DNA of 64,000 nt from Polytrichum commune. Its lineage: Eukaryota > Streptophyta > Polytrichopsida > Polytrichales > Polytrichaceae. Shown here piece by piece: positions 9,995-21,954 of the stretch. The notes below the pieces were generated by a model, which saw only the letters and a list, made by a program, of their open reading frames with translations, was not told the DNA's origin and searched no databases. Location: the NCBI GenBank assembly GCA_950295325.1, contig OX485803.1:63813554-63877553 (forward strand). The letters run 5' to 3'. The stretch's first letter is position 1. Each line of letters begins with the position of its first letter. Both the position numbers and the translations under genes were made by a program.

Positions 9995-11790
9995 GTCTAC
10001 AAGGCTCATTTGATTCAAAAATATAACACTAGGTTTATTTATTTAATTTTAAAAGTGAATACTCTTGATGTTAGCAATAGTACCATCACTTCCTTGGAAT
10101 ATCATCTTTATATTATATTGCGTTGTATGAAATAGTGCACGAAAGAGGATAGGAGTGGCTCCTCTATTTTCAAGGTTGATATTATAGTTGGCTTGGCACA
10201 CCAACCAACCTTACTCAAAGCGTGCATTGCCCCAAGGACATACCTACATGTTATGTTCTTTGAGTTGGGACTTCACCAATCTTACCAAGGTGAAATAAGA
10301 CTAGTACCCCCCCCCCCCCCCGCGCCCGGTCATTAGGTTTGTGGTTGATTTGTTTCAATTGGGTCATATTAGAATAATATGGGATCCTTGATGTTGATTC
10401 CAATGTGTCAAATTGGCTTTAGGAAGTAAGTTGCATGATAATAACAATATAGTTGCTTGCCTTTCCATCTTAGGAGGGTAAGATTCTTGGGGGGCCAAGA
10501 CATCTAGTGGCCCCCATTGTCATAGTCCTTGTACAAAATCGGTAGCGAAAGCAAGCGCGGTTCCCATCACGGAGTTGACGGTCCATACAACATTCCGTAA
10601 CAAGGTGAGACACACAAAATGCACCTAATCAATGCAAGGTGAGAAAACCGAAACATTCGAATCCTCACTTCCGATTCCGATATAATACTCCAAACCGGAC
10701 AATGCCCACCACCCAAAGAAGTTGGGTTGAGGTCGCTCTTTGAAGACCCTCTCCGTGCACTCCAAGTCATATCTTACGTCACCAAATATAACATGTGTCA
10801 ACCACATGCACAATCCTCATCAAAAGACCCCATTCATCGAGCACATTGATAGCAATTCTATCTTCAACTTGACCGGTGATAGGATGTCCCAACGTGAGAT
10901 ATATATTTTTTTAAATGAAAAAAAAGGAGGTAATACATGTAATAGGCTTTGTAAGTGTGACTTTAAAAAAGAAGAAGTAAATAGTGTAGTTTATCATATT
11001 GATTTGGAGCACTTTCAACTTATTTGTGACGACATTCTTATTCCTCCAATTATAAATGAAATTGCGCACTGTCCACCATAATGTGGTGCATGTCCTCTTT
11101 TTTGCCAAGAAAATGTTCTCATATTTGCCTGCCCATGGTTTTCAAAGAGTGGTCATGCATAGCATAATCGGTGTTAAATGAGCAATTTAGATTACAAAAC
11201 GGAGGGACATGCATGCCATCACACCTGAACCCTTAAAGGTTCAAGATGTTGGTCATGGACAAATTCATCTCATTTGCAATATAAATAGTTTCAATTAGAG
11301 AACACATATTTATAAAATGATGAATATGGAGACCCAAGCTCGTAGAATCAACCAAAATTTAAATATTGAACACGTATACCAAATCATGATAGTCACATAT
11401 GACCCTAGTTCCACTTCTTCTTTTAGATATGTTGTACTAAACATGGATACAATGTCATAGACAATATACAACATTATTTCAATGTTTGTTACAAATTGTC
11501 ATATATCCCGTATTAACACACCCATGATCCTCGTAGGGGTAATGAAACCCTCAAAAGCGGATGATACATACCGAGAAATTTTGTATACTGTCGTGGCGGT
11601 TTGGGTTGTTAACACCTACCAAAGGGGCCATAGTACATATACCCCTTATAGGGTGGTTGTTGATTCATTCCAACTTAGGCTCACGAACTATAATAATTTT
11701 GGATCTTTAATAATGACACAAAGGTTTAAATAAATACCCCTTTGCTCTACACTAATACCTAACCAAAGACTCACCCTTCTCTCCCCTAGT
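9995..11790. other. No gene seen; includes a poly(C) tract at 10307-10321
   Basis: AT-rich sequence with a 15-base C run. The open frames at 10740-11081 and 11482-11733 have no recognisable domain, splice context or codon signature. Confidence 0.4.
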
Positions 11791-12094
11791 TTGCCCTCCC
11801 CCTTAGTAGGCGATGTGAACATTGTGCTCTCTCTACTTAAACCCTTCAGACCGAGGCACAAATTTTTGTCTGGGTAGTCACCACTGCCCGCCGAGACAAG
11901 CATACGTGTTTACGCTAAAACTAAACGTAATAATACAACCACGGAGGGTCGGTCCACTCTTCCACCACTGTAGTAGAAGTGGTGGTCCTTTGGTCCTTTC
12001 TTTCCACATTGTGTAGTAACTTATTAGCAAGCCAAGATTCAAAGTCGAGATTTGAGATATTGCGACCTATTAGCGCAAGTGACTGCAAGTCTAT
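11791..12094. repeat. 304-bp tandem duplication, copy 1 (intact)
   Basis: Runs from TTGCCCTCCCCCTTAGTAGG through CTACTTAAACCCTTC to the GCAAGTGACTGCAAG region. The second copy starts at 12095 with the same TTGCCCTCCCCC block. This copy shows the uninterrupted CTCTACTTAAACCC site that is split in copy 2. Confidence 0.75.
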
Positions 12095-12140
12095 TTTGCC
12101 CTCCCCCTTGGTAGGCGTTGTGAACATCGTGCTCACTCTA

Positions 12141-12825
12141 CAGTGTTCTCCCCCTCAAGTACGTACTTTGAACTGGAGCCGTTGGTGTGCACTTAGTTGG
12201 TAGGTGCATACTTTACTCATATCGTTTTCTAAACCCTTTGATTCGATGAATTGCAATGTGAAACGGATGAAATCTGAGATAACATGCTTGATGAAAGCCC
12301 AACAATCTAAAATCATTGCAAAGTTGAGCAAGCCAAACGCGCCAAGCAAGTGGGCACCATTCAATGATGCAAACAATGAAGATATTTCTTATGAAGATAC
12401 AAACATTGGGTTGTTATGCTAAGGACGATGTTGATAACGATGCAAATGAAAGAAGAACCACCTATCGATGATGAAATCCAGTCTATCAAGACATTTGGCG
12501 AATCTAAAAGTGCTACCGACTTCAAAGGCTTTGAAGTTCTACACAACATTGTCCTCGGCATCAAAGACCAATTGCTTTGCTCCAATGTTCAAACGGAAGT
12601 TGGACAAATGTATGATGAATTGCAATGATGGTTTGAGACATTTCAGCGAAAAGTTTACAGATTGACATTGAATGTCAAGTGTAAACAATTCATGTGTACG
12701 CAACAAACGACTTTGCATGACATGTTCAAACAATAAAGTATGAACCTTGATTTTTGTCAAAAAAAATTGCGCACTTAATTGGAATGCGTACTTAAATGGG
12801 TGCATACTTATGCGTGATAACACTA
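12141..12825. mobile_element. TA-site TIR element, 685 bp
   Basis: Begins CAGTGTTCTCCCCCTCAAGT and ends with a diverged inverse ending GTGATAACACTA. Flanked by TA (12139-12140 and 12826-12827), and the empty site CTCTACTTAAA is seen in the tandem copy at 11831. The open frames at 12204-12665 are interrupted and show no transposase motif I recognise. It is probably a deletion derivative. Confidence 0.7.
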
Positions 12826-12831
12826 TACTTA

Positions 12832-13368
12832 GGGTTGCTTTACACCTAGAGGCCATACCAATTCGTTGTGTAAGAGGCTTGAAATCCTCACTTGTGATTG
12901 GCCAAAAGGTTGAAATTGGCCCCAACCCCTTTACACTTAGAGGCCGGGCCGATTTGGTGGTATGAATTTTTAATTAAAAAATGCATGATATGACACGGCC
13001 CGAGCTCGTTGAATGGTGCACCAAAAATGAAGGGCCAAATCTTGGCCTCGGGGCCAATGTCACATTTCAATAAATAAAAAACATTTTTAAAAATAAAATA
13101 TTATTTTTCCAGCGAACTATATCCATTGGATTATGTGGAAATATGAACATCTCTATGCTAGATTATGCTAGATCCGTTGGATTATGTTGGATTGGTTGAA
13201 TCGGCCTAGCTTCTTGGTCCTAAGGCCTTTACGTATGGAAAAAATTGGCCCCCATTATAATCTTATTATAACGTGTAGTTGAGGCCGGCCTCCAACCCAA
13301 AAGGGGCTGAAATTTCACGCAATCGGCCTCAAGAGGAATTGGCCCAGCCTCTAGGTGTAAAGTGACCC
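12832..13368 (+). mobile_element. Harbinger-type MITE, 537 bp, TTA target duplication
   Basis: Ends GGGTTGCTTTACACCTAGAG and its inverse (reading GGGTCACTTTACACCTAGAG) match at 18 of 20 bases. Flanked by TTA (12829-12831 and 13369-13371), the target of PIF/Harbinger and Tourist-like MITEs. An extra internal copy of the TIR motif lies near 12930, so the element may itself be composite. The older inverted copy at 4808-5528 confirms it as a repeat family. Confidence 0.8.
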
Positions 13369-13640
13369 TTAAACCCTTCATACCAAAACAAACATTTTTG
13401 TCCGGGCAGTCACCGCTGCCCACCGATACAAGCATACACGTTTACGCTAAAACGAAACGTACAAATACAACCACGGCGGGTCGGTCCGCTCTTCCACCAC
13501 TTGTTGTAGAAGTGGTGGTCCTTTGGTCCTTTCTTTCTTTTCTTTTCTTTCCTTCCACATTGTGCGGTAACTTAGTAGCAAGCCAAGACCTGAAGCCGAG
13601 ATTCGAGGATTTTGCGAGCTATGCGCGCAAGTCAATGCAT

Positions 13641-14027
13641 GCAGCGCATGGGCCCGAGTTAGCTGAGAAAGGAAGGGAGATATTTGATACAAGCTCACTG
13701 ATGGCTATTTCCCTATTCATAACCAATAACTTCCTTGCCCATTAAACCATGATCGTCCTGGCATGGCCATTCCCACAACGTTTTCTCAAGCTGTGTTGTT
13801 TTTTAATAGTATGTCCGAGCGCCTACAAATAACGCATGCTTGCGGCAAAGAGACACCGACCCCTCCCACCTGCTGGGACAACGGACTCATCAGATGCACA
13901 ACATGGCTCCAGTTTTATAAAGAAAGCCGTGGTGTTACGGGAATAGCAGTCGCCCACTACTAAACTTTGAGCGTGCTAAAGGACACCATGTCTTCCTTTC
14001 ATGGCTACCAATGGCCTAGATTAGCCA
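13641..14027. other. No gene seen
   Basis: The short open frame at 13763-13963 has no recognisable domain. No repeat pair was found in this stretch. Confidence 0.35.
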
Positions 14028-14036
14028 TAGCACGGC

Positions 14037-14130
14037 GATTTGGGCAAACCAACCCATACACTCGTTCCTTGTTGGATGTCTAAATCCCTGTCGCCAAGGA
14101 ACCAGTGTACGGGTTGGTTCGCCCCAGCCG
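14037..14130 (+). mobile_element. 94-bp hairpin mini-element with perfect 9-bp TSD, copy 2
   Basis: Flanked by perfect 9-bp direct repeats TAGCACGGC (14028-14036 and 14131-14139). The two halves form a hairpin: GGGCAAACCAACCCATACAC at the left pairs with the inverse on the right, about 27 of 30 bases. Same length and inverted orientation relative to 716-809. No coding capacity. Confidence 0.85.
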
Positions 14131-16155
14131 TAGCACGGCCCAAACCCCATGCTCACCTCTTTGACATGGGCCCCTACCACTATTGCCCACGGTGAAAAAC
14201 GTTGGCGATTTACTTGGAGTATGTGCCATATACATATCTAAATGTGTTCTAGAGGTTCATTTATTTTGGAGAATTTGAACTGGAATTAGCATCACAAGCG
14301 CTGAATTAGTTAAGGAGATCACTTGAGATGAGTAAACAACAAACTTATGAGGTCGTCTTTTTACTGTACCCTTGGTAAATGTAGTAAGGTCCAACGCAAA
14401 GAGGTGGGCGTCTAGCCCTAGCCGTCTTAGCACCACGCCGTTTAGGGTATTTAGTGCCACTTCCTATTTGGAGTTACCTAGTGCTATAGCTATTGTAATG
14501 ATTGAGAATGTAATATTTTACCAACTAAAGTCATTTATGTTCTATCATGTCCAAACAATCTATTCAACCTTTGTTAGCAAATATTGAATATTATAGTAAG
14601 AAGTTATTGCATTGTGTGGTGAGCGACACTCAATACAATAAAAAATGTAGATGTATCATATTAGTTACATTAATAGTTCCATACGATAATCTATCAACGT
14701 TCAACAATATATATATAACCACAATAGTGATCTAAAAAATAAAAAAATAAAAAAATAAAAATGCTATGATTGCTATATGGATGAATGAACAAAGTAATAA
14801 GTTGTTTTGATACGTTTTTGACCCAATACAATTTGCATGGGTAAGGAGGTAACCTATTCGTGAATGCAACCTAACTACACATATCATTGTACATTGCTTG
14901 TTGTATTTGCTATCACTTCGTAATTGGAGTGACATGCATAACATAAAAATTTATTCAAATTGTCGATTTTCCACCGAGTCACAAATATATCATGTTTGCA
15001 ATCATAACAATTTTATGACTTGGGTATGCCAAGTTGTTTTGCTTACATGGGCGATGTATGAAGCCACATAAAGAATTGATTTAGTGTGGCATTGAGATTG
15101 TTGTGCCATTTTAATTGGTTTGAATTTTGTGAATTGTTGTGTAACACTAAGTGTCATGTGAAATCTCCTCTAGTTGCCACCCAATGCTTGTAGGACAATC
15201 AATGCAAGTCGATGATGAATAGTGTGAGCCACACTAAATCACATGTTTATTGTAACATATTTGACGTAAGCAAAGACCATATTCACCTTGGATACATATG
15301 GATTCGGTCCATTATCTCGTTGCATGGGCATTTGATTCCTCATCTAGGGGTGCCACATGGAGATCAACAATGTGATGATGTCATAGTATGTGTGCTTACT
15401 ATATTTGTAACAATTTTAGTATGTAGTAGAAAGTTATTATAGCACCAAGTACTTCCACATAATAAAAAAACGCTATATACCGTAAACAATGTAGTGCTGG
15501 CACTACACCAATTATGGTAATTATTGCCACTTACTATTTGAAATTTAAGTGATGTTCTAACATTTCACTATGCATCTCATTATTTATAATCAACTATAAA
15601 TAATTATCTTACACATTATGAAAATACTTTATTTGATGAAAAACAATAACAACACCGGGCAACTACAAATAGTACATGACACAAACTAACATAAACAATC
15701 TAGTCCATCGTACATACACCATTATAGTTGGGTAAGGCTTCGTAGTGTACAAGTAAACCCATCCATCGTTGGTATAGGCTGTCTAGTGATAAGGTAGAGG
15801 GTACTAAAACCAACACCCCACCCAAAAGCAACAACTATAAACGCCTTCCAATCACCAACACTCTACTACTTTGAATTGTTCCCCAGGGAAAAGGAGTGTC
15901 CAGGCGCATGGCGTGACGGGTTTAGGTGTCTTTAGTGGCGCCACCACATACTAGTCTCCACTACCTTCATATAGGATAGGTAAGAGGCTCCATTCTAGAC
16001 ATCATGTTCATGGAGGGAATGGTTCAAGCCCACAAAGCCAAGGGTGTCGGTTTTGGGCACAAAGGGGTCGGTACTTGGGATGAAAAGGGACGGTCTCCCT
16101 CCTTTTCCTTGATAAAAAACAACCTCGAAGTTTGAAACAAAGCCTTACCTCGATT

Positions 16156-16159
<4 letters not shown>

Positions 16160-16190
<31 letters not shown>
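16160..16190. repeat. (TA)n microsatellite
   Basis: About fifteen uninterrupted TA units. Confidence 0.95.
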
Positions 16191-16195
<5 letters not shown>

Positions 16196-16411
16196 TTCTG
16201 GCCGCAGACGCTCTACAACCGAATCGGGTGGGATCATGGAGGTGGCCATGTCTTGCTTGGATCTAACACCCCACTATGTTGTGTTGGTTCTAGGCAACGA
16301 AGATGGGAGTCCTCACCATATGCAAGGTTGTCATGCATTGAACCTAGGGATTGGTTTAAGGAAAATAATGGTTTTACTTTAAAATTTCATCAAATATTAA
16401 ATTGAGACTAT

Positions 16412-16453
16412 TTTCTTCTTCTTCTTCTTCTTCTTCTTCTTCTTCTTCTTCTT
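16412..16453. repeat. (TTC)n microsatellite
   Basis: About thirteen TTC units, a polypyrimidine tract. Confidence 0.95.
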
Positions 16454-17638
16454 TCTGCGTATGTTTAACCCAAAGGTTGATATGATTTATTTATTTATTT
16501 ATATCAACCACATAGTCATGTGTTTGTGCAATGGCTTAAAGTGTTAGTTTAACTACCCTCTACCTTAAACACGCTCCTTAGAGGGTGAGGGTTGATTCAT
16601 AGCCAATGGACTGTCCTATACTGGTTTACGGCCTTTTGATGCCATTTACATAGTCAAATAGTCTAAAATAAGAATTGGGCTATGAAACAAGTCACGTCAT
16701 TTCTGCCTTTGCACCAAATGAATTTACATGAGGTTTGATTACACTGGGGTGATTCTGGTTGTAGTTTACTTTCCGTGGTCCTATTTCCATGGGCATAATA
16801 AATTATAAGCACAAGTACAACCATGTTAGTATGCGTAGTTATCTACCCTTAAGATTGCTATTCCTGCTCATGTGGCAACACTACTGAGTTTCAAGGCAAG
16901 GTCCATAGAGAAAGTTGAGAAAACAACCAATTTAACACCACAATTGAAGGGCAAGGGCAACAAAGATAGTAACCACTTTAATTTCTTATTGAGTTCAAGA
17001 CCTAAACAACGAAGGAATGCAATTTGAAAGACCAACCTTACCATCAACTACACCCACGAAATTCTACACACTTTACAAGTGTGTATGAAAATTGTGGTTG
17101 ATATTGGTTGTCAACTACAACTACCTTTAGTGAAACAAGCCTATAGACACCATGAACCTTCAACATGTTGTAGTTGACCATGGTTGATTTTTTACCCTTT
17201 CACAACATTGCACGCCCTACTCCCCATGCACCTTTTCTAGAAGGGGAGGGGTAGGCCTAAGGCTATCATCTCACAATTATTCATGGCATATATTTGGCTC
17301 CTTGGTGTCACATTCTTTTTTTACACAATAATACAATCATAAATGCACATGAGACACTAGTATTTTGAACTTTCAAACTTTGTACATTATAAAAGCTTTG
17401 CAACTCAAACGCAATATTATGATTGCTATGAGCTCGAACCAACCAACTATAGGAGAGAGACAATACGGATCCTTTATTATCCCTTGAGCTTCCTTTTATC
17501 TCCAAAGGCACTCCTAGTTTTATCCATCTTTATCCATAATATCTGAGAGATACATTTAAAAGTCTCAAGTCTTACTAAATGTATATTGAAGCTTCCTCAT
17601 GTATATACATAGATCATTCCATTGTATGATCCTTGCTT

Positions 17639-17970
17639 TTAGTTGGAATCATTTAATTCCAACTAGATTCATTCACCCATTCTACTAGTTGGAATTGTCT
17701 AGTTCCAACTATATCCATTTATTCATTGAGAGTTGTCTACCTCCAATGAATAACATTCATTTGATGGGATTTGTCTAACTCCGATCCATATCATTTAGTT
17801 GGAGTTGTCTAACTTGCAATTGGAATGGACTAACTCCAACGCAACGATCTTCAATCGGGATTTGTGTAACTCATGTGCACAATTCCTTCATGGGTTGTCT
17901 AGCCTTGTGCACCATTCTTTCTTGGGTTGTCTGATCCAATTCTTTCTTTGGAGTTGTCTTACTCCAAATG
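17639..17970. repeat. Array of about ten short interrupted palindromes with a TGTCTA-like core
   Basis: Units of the form GTTGGAATT-gtcta-GTTCCAAC, CATTGAGAGTT-gtcta-CCTCCAATG, GGAGTT-gtctt-ACTCCAA recur every 27-47 bp. Core positions are about 17649, 17696, 17734, 17772, 17806, 17826, 17862, 17896, 17928 and 17955. Stem sequences change between units while several remain self-complementary. No family known to me matches. Confidence 0.6.
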
Positions 17971-20448
17971 TCATTTCCTCACATGCCAAGTACAACAAAG
18001 TATGGTTAGTCTTTATTTCTTGCATAACCAAACATTAAATATCTTAACCCAGGTATTCCACACTTGATTTACACTAGACCTTGCTAACAAATTGGTATAC
18101 AAGCTAGGAGATATGGGGCCCCATGATGCAAACAACTTAGTTTTTAAATAAATATTGACATTGTAGTTCCAGTGAGAGAAGTTTGGGATTAGCTACATGT
18201 TGGTTATTGGCATCATGTGAACACTACATAAGTCAAATACTGTCCATTTTGTAAGAAAATCCCATAACAAAAGCGGTATGATGCCCACTCCAAGGTTGCA
18301 TCAACCTACAAATGAACAATGTTATGTTATGCATTTTGAAAATTCAGATGTTGTAAAATGGTATGGCTTGGACATGACATGCACAATACGAAAAAAATTC
18401 CTCAAAAAAACTTGCCACTTCACACAAGCACCCATGCTCTCATATAGTTCGTTACATTTTTGTACCTATATTCTTCTTCTCAATCTTTTTCAAATTGAAC
18501 CTAAATTCGTGTGCTCCATCATGATACTATCCACAACATTCCTATTTTAGTCAAAAATGTCTTGACCTTATAAAAAATATATATAAAAAATTTAATCAAA
18601 CAAAATGATGGCGAAGTTGTGATGCAAAGAGTAAATTAAGAGGCAAAAGGAAACATACCAACTTCGAGTGGAGGAGGAACCCCTAACTAAAAAAGTGAAC
18701 CAAGTGTGAGAATGAATCCATTATGGACTACCCACCAAGACCCAATTCTTTGTAAGTAGCGGTTCTAAAAATATGGTGAATGAGTGTGGAGTCAAGGTGT
18801 CTCCTTGCATGGTTTCACGATTGATTTGAATGGGTGATGTTATTTTAAAGTGTGCACCTTGAAGGAGGTGCTTGATTTTGCGTAGATATTGCCAACTGGC
18901 TCGATGGCATCTGGTGGATATCCAAGGTCTTCCATTATGGTCAATAATCTAAGGTGGACTATGGACCCAAATGCTTTTCAAAAATTGATGTAAGTTAGGT
19001 AGATGTATTTGTTTGTGAATTTGGTGTCTTCTAAGGCGGTGATGATTATTTGAATTTGTCTAGGCATATTTTTCATGGGTCTAAAGCCTTCTTGGCTGTG
19101 GTGGAGGATTTTATGTTGTGCACCGAATGTGATGACAATGAAGGTGAATGTCCTTGTAAAGAAACTGTAGATGGTGTAGACAATGGCTATAGTTATATAG
19201 TTTGTGACAATTGTGAGGTTGTCCTTTCTATGGAGGAGTATGGCGATGCTATGTTTCCATTGACTATTGTATGTGTACTATTTTAAGAGGTTGAAAATCT
19301 TGGTGTTTATTTCAAGATCATGCACGCACATGGTTTTTGGTTCTAATAATGAGTGCACCCCCTATGGATGCAGCTACTGGAGGGAGTATAGAGGAGTTTT
19401 TTTTTTCCTAGTATGAAACCATCTTTCGTTTGCCATAGATATTGGCAAATGGCATAGATGCATCATGACGGGTGGTATGTCTGGTCTGAGCATAAGGGGG
19501 TTTGTCTTTAAAATGATTCTTTTTGTAGGGTGTAGATGACATTTACAATGGCGTCCGGATGTGTGACCAAGTGTCCATCTTTATCTATGAGATATTGGAG
19601 CGGTATGGATTTTTGATGATTTTAAATTCTTTTATGAATTCTTTTTGGTTTTTAGTTTAGTAAGGCTATATATGTTTTATTTCTCTTTTGCAATTTTGGG
19701 ACGTTTGTATCATGGTTATTTTTGAGCTTGTGCATTGGCATTTTTTTCTATGTTAGCTATGTTGTCCAACCAATTTTGTATTTCCCGTGGGTCATAAGTG
19801 GCGGATTTACGTTGTGAGAGTTTTTATTTCATGAATTTATGGTTTAAGGTACCAATTAGGGAGGTATTGGGGATGTGGTGGCTCTGATGGCCCTTTTTAT
19901 GAGGTGGTAGGTATTGAGTTATTTTCTCCGTTGTTTTGTGATTCACGGGGCATGAAGCCCCCTTTGAAGTTTTGTTTGCGAGGTGAGGGAGAGGGGTGGA
20001 GGCGTGGTACATGTTTGTTTGGCACATTTGCTTATTGAGCTTATGGTGGTTTGTATTATTTTTTTTTGGTGCTTCTATTTGTTTTTCGGTGGGTGAGAGG
20101 AGTGACTTCTTGTAGTAGTTTGGTAAGTTGTTGGATATTGATAAAGTTTAGTACATTGAATTTAATAAGGAAATCTTGGATATTAGATTCCGGTATGGGG
20201 TTTATGAACGGGGATTGTGCTGGTTGGTGATGTAGGAGGTTTGCAAATTAGGGTGGGAGGTGAAGGGTTTTTAGGAAGTGGTCCAAATTGAGGTGTAAAT
20301 TGTGTGTTGATGCAACATACTTGGTACATTAGTGGGTGTTGGGGGTATAGAATCCGTCTATGAGGCTAGTATGGCTATATTTGGATCCCCTTTGTCTTGA
20401 AAATGTTGATGTGCTAGGGATTGTTGTGAATTAGAGGTTGGGTGTAAA

Positions 20449-20858
20449 CACGGGGAGGTCACTTCATTGTCAAGTTGACACCACGTGCGGACAAAGTTTG
20501 CTACCCCTATATTACATGCCATATATAATTTTAAAATTTATGATATTTTTTCTACATATACATAACCATTGATAGTATCTTTTGTATACTTTTTTGAAAT
20601 TTTTAGTCATCTTTATTTTTTTTAGTAATTGTTTTAGTTCAATTCTGTGTCATTCTAGTTAGAAATGGTATGTTTTATGAAAAAAACAAATCATCAAATT
20701 TAGTTACCACTTTTAACTATGTCATAGGTATTGTGTATATCTACTCATGAAAAAAATTTGATAAAATTTTGACCCATTTTGGTGGTGCAACTTACCAAAA
20801 GAAGATTTTTTTTGGCCGCACGTGGTGTCCAACTTGACAATGGAGTGATCTACCCGTG
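20449..20858. mobile_element. hAT-like MITE, 410 bp, perfect 8-bp TSD, in the LINE endonuclease region
   Basis: Ends CACGGGGAGGTCACTTCATT and the inverse (reading CACGGGTAGATCACTCCATT), continuing as TGTCAAGTTG and CACCACGTGCGG, about 43 bp of TIR. Flanked by perfect 8-bp repeats GGTGTAAA (20441-20448 and 20859-20866), hAT-like. LINE endonuclease reading resumes across the insertion. Its TIR differs from the CAGTGATC family. Confidence 0.85.
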
Positions 20859-21353
20859 GGTGTAAAAGTTTGCCATTTTTTGTCCTCATTGGTTGGTTGA
20901 GTTAGGGAGTGTTGGTTATGGCATCTTATGAGAAATATATCACAGTTAAAGTCCCCTATGAGGATTGGGAAGTGTGTTGAGTGGTAGTTAGGATTTGTTT
21001 AATTGGTCGTTGGATATCATGGATTATGCATATGTCTTCTTCGTGTGTTAACATATATAAGTGGATGAGTATTGTGGTGTTTAGAGGTTTATTGGGTATT
21101 GTAATAATTTGTAGGTAAGAAGCAAGTTCGATAGTAATTGTTATTTTCGTAATTTACCGGAGAAGACGATTGATTTGTGTATCATAGTGATTAGTCTTTC
21201 TCTCGTTGGGGCGTATTATATGTAAGGGCGCTTAGTGCATGTCAATGCATCCAATGTGTTGTTGTATTTGATCTTATATGATGGAAATTGCATATCTGTA
21301 TAACTTGTAGTTTATCTTTGGAGATTTCTGTTTCATGTTTGAATCAAAATTAA

Positions 21354-21954
21354 CCCCTAAACGACCGTAAGCCCCCCAGGGGACTTTTGATTGTAGAAAA
21401 GTGCAAATTGGATGAGATTGTTCCAAAGAAGCCCAAATTTGCGGGTAGAGGACCCTGGTTGTTTTTGCGAGATGGATCCAATGGTCTTTTCCGATCAGAA
21501 AATGATGAAGGATTGGATTTTTGGCGAATTCTTTGAGTGAACAAAAATTTCAGTTTTTGGGCTCCAATCTCATTGCTTGGAGACTTCAGAGTCCCATATC
21601 TTTTTTTCCACACCTTAGAATTTGACGAAAAAAATTCCACATGAGGGTCATAATGTTCTTGACATGTGGTAAAAATTTCAGATGTTTTGGAGCACTTCTA
21701 AGCAATCTGATTCTAGCATAAGCACGAAGTACCCCCTGCATGAACAATTTCCATCAATCTTCTCGACGGTGGCAATTTCTCAGATATTGTGCGATCTTGT
21801 TGATCTTTTTTTCATAAATAAGCTATGAAAGTCTTCTTTAGTTTCAACGGTGCCGATCGTGAAAATTACCCCACACTAATAAGAAATTGAGCTTGCTACA
21901 AGAGCTAATCAAGAAAACATGACCTAAGCTAAAACACCCCCGGTCCTTTAGGGG
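21354..21954. mobile_element. TTAA-flanked TIR element, 601 bp (piggyBac-like target), in the LINE
   Basis: Flanked by TTAA on both sides (21350-21353 and 21955-21958). Ends CCCCTAAACGACCG and its inverse (reading CCCCTAAAGGACCG), 13 of 14 matching. TTAA targets and CCC-starting TIRs are hallmarks of piggyBac. If the TSD is read as TTA, Harbinger is the alternative. No transposase is present; the open frame at 21350-21640 is chance. Confidence 0.7.

Larger units (their letters stand above)
12095..13640. repeat. 304-bp tandem duplication, copy 2, split by two DNA elements
   Basis: 12095-12140 matches the start of copy 1 and 13369-13640 matches the rest (AAACCCTTCA, GGTCGGTCC, GAAGTGGTGGTCCTTTGGTC). 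Everything between is two successive insertions (12141-12825 and 12832-13368). A TTTC-rich tract near 13535 is an expansion particular to this copy. Confidence 0.75.
14140..17638. other. Gene-free stretch with repeat fragments and microsatellites
   Basis: Holds a fragment of the CATTGATTATCCC MITE family (about 14,465-14,600), an inverted piece of the 8.5-kb repeat (about 14,800-14,930), a (TA)n run at 16160-16190 and a (TTC)n run at 16412-16453. None of the open frames (for example 15212-15442) is supported as a gene. Confidence 0.5.
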
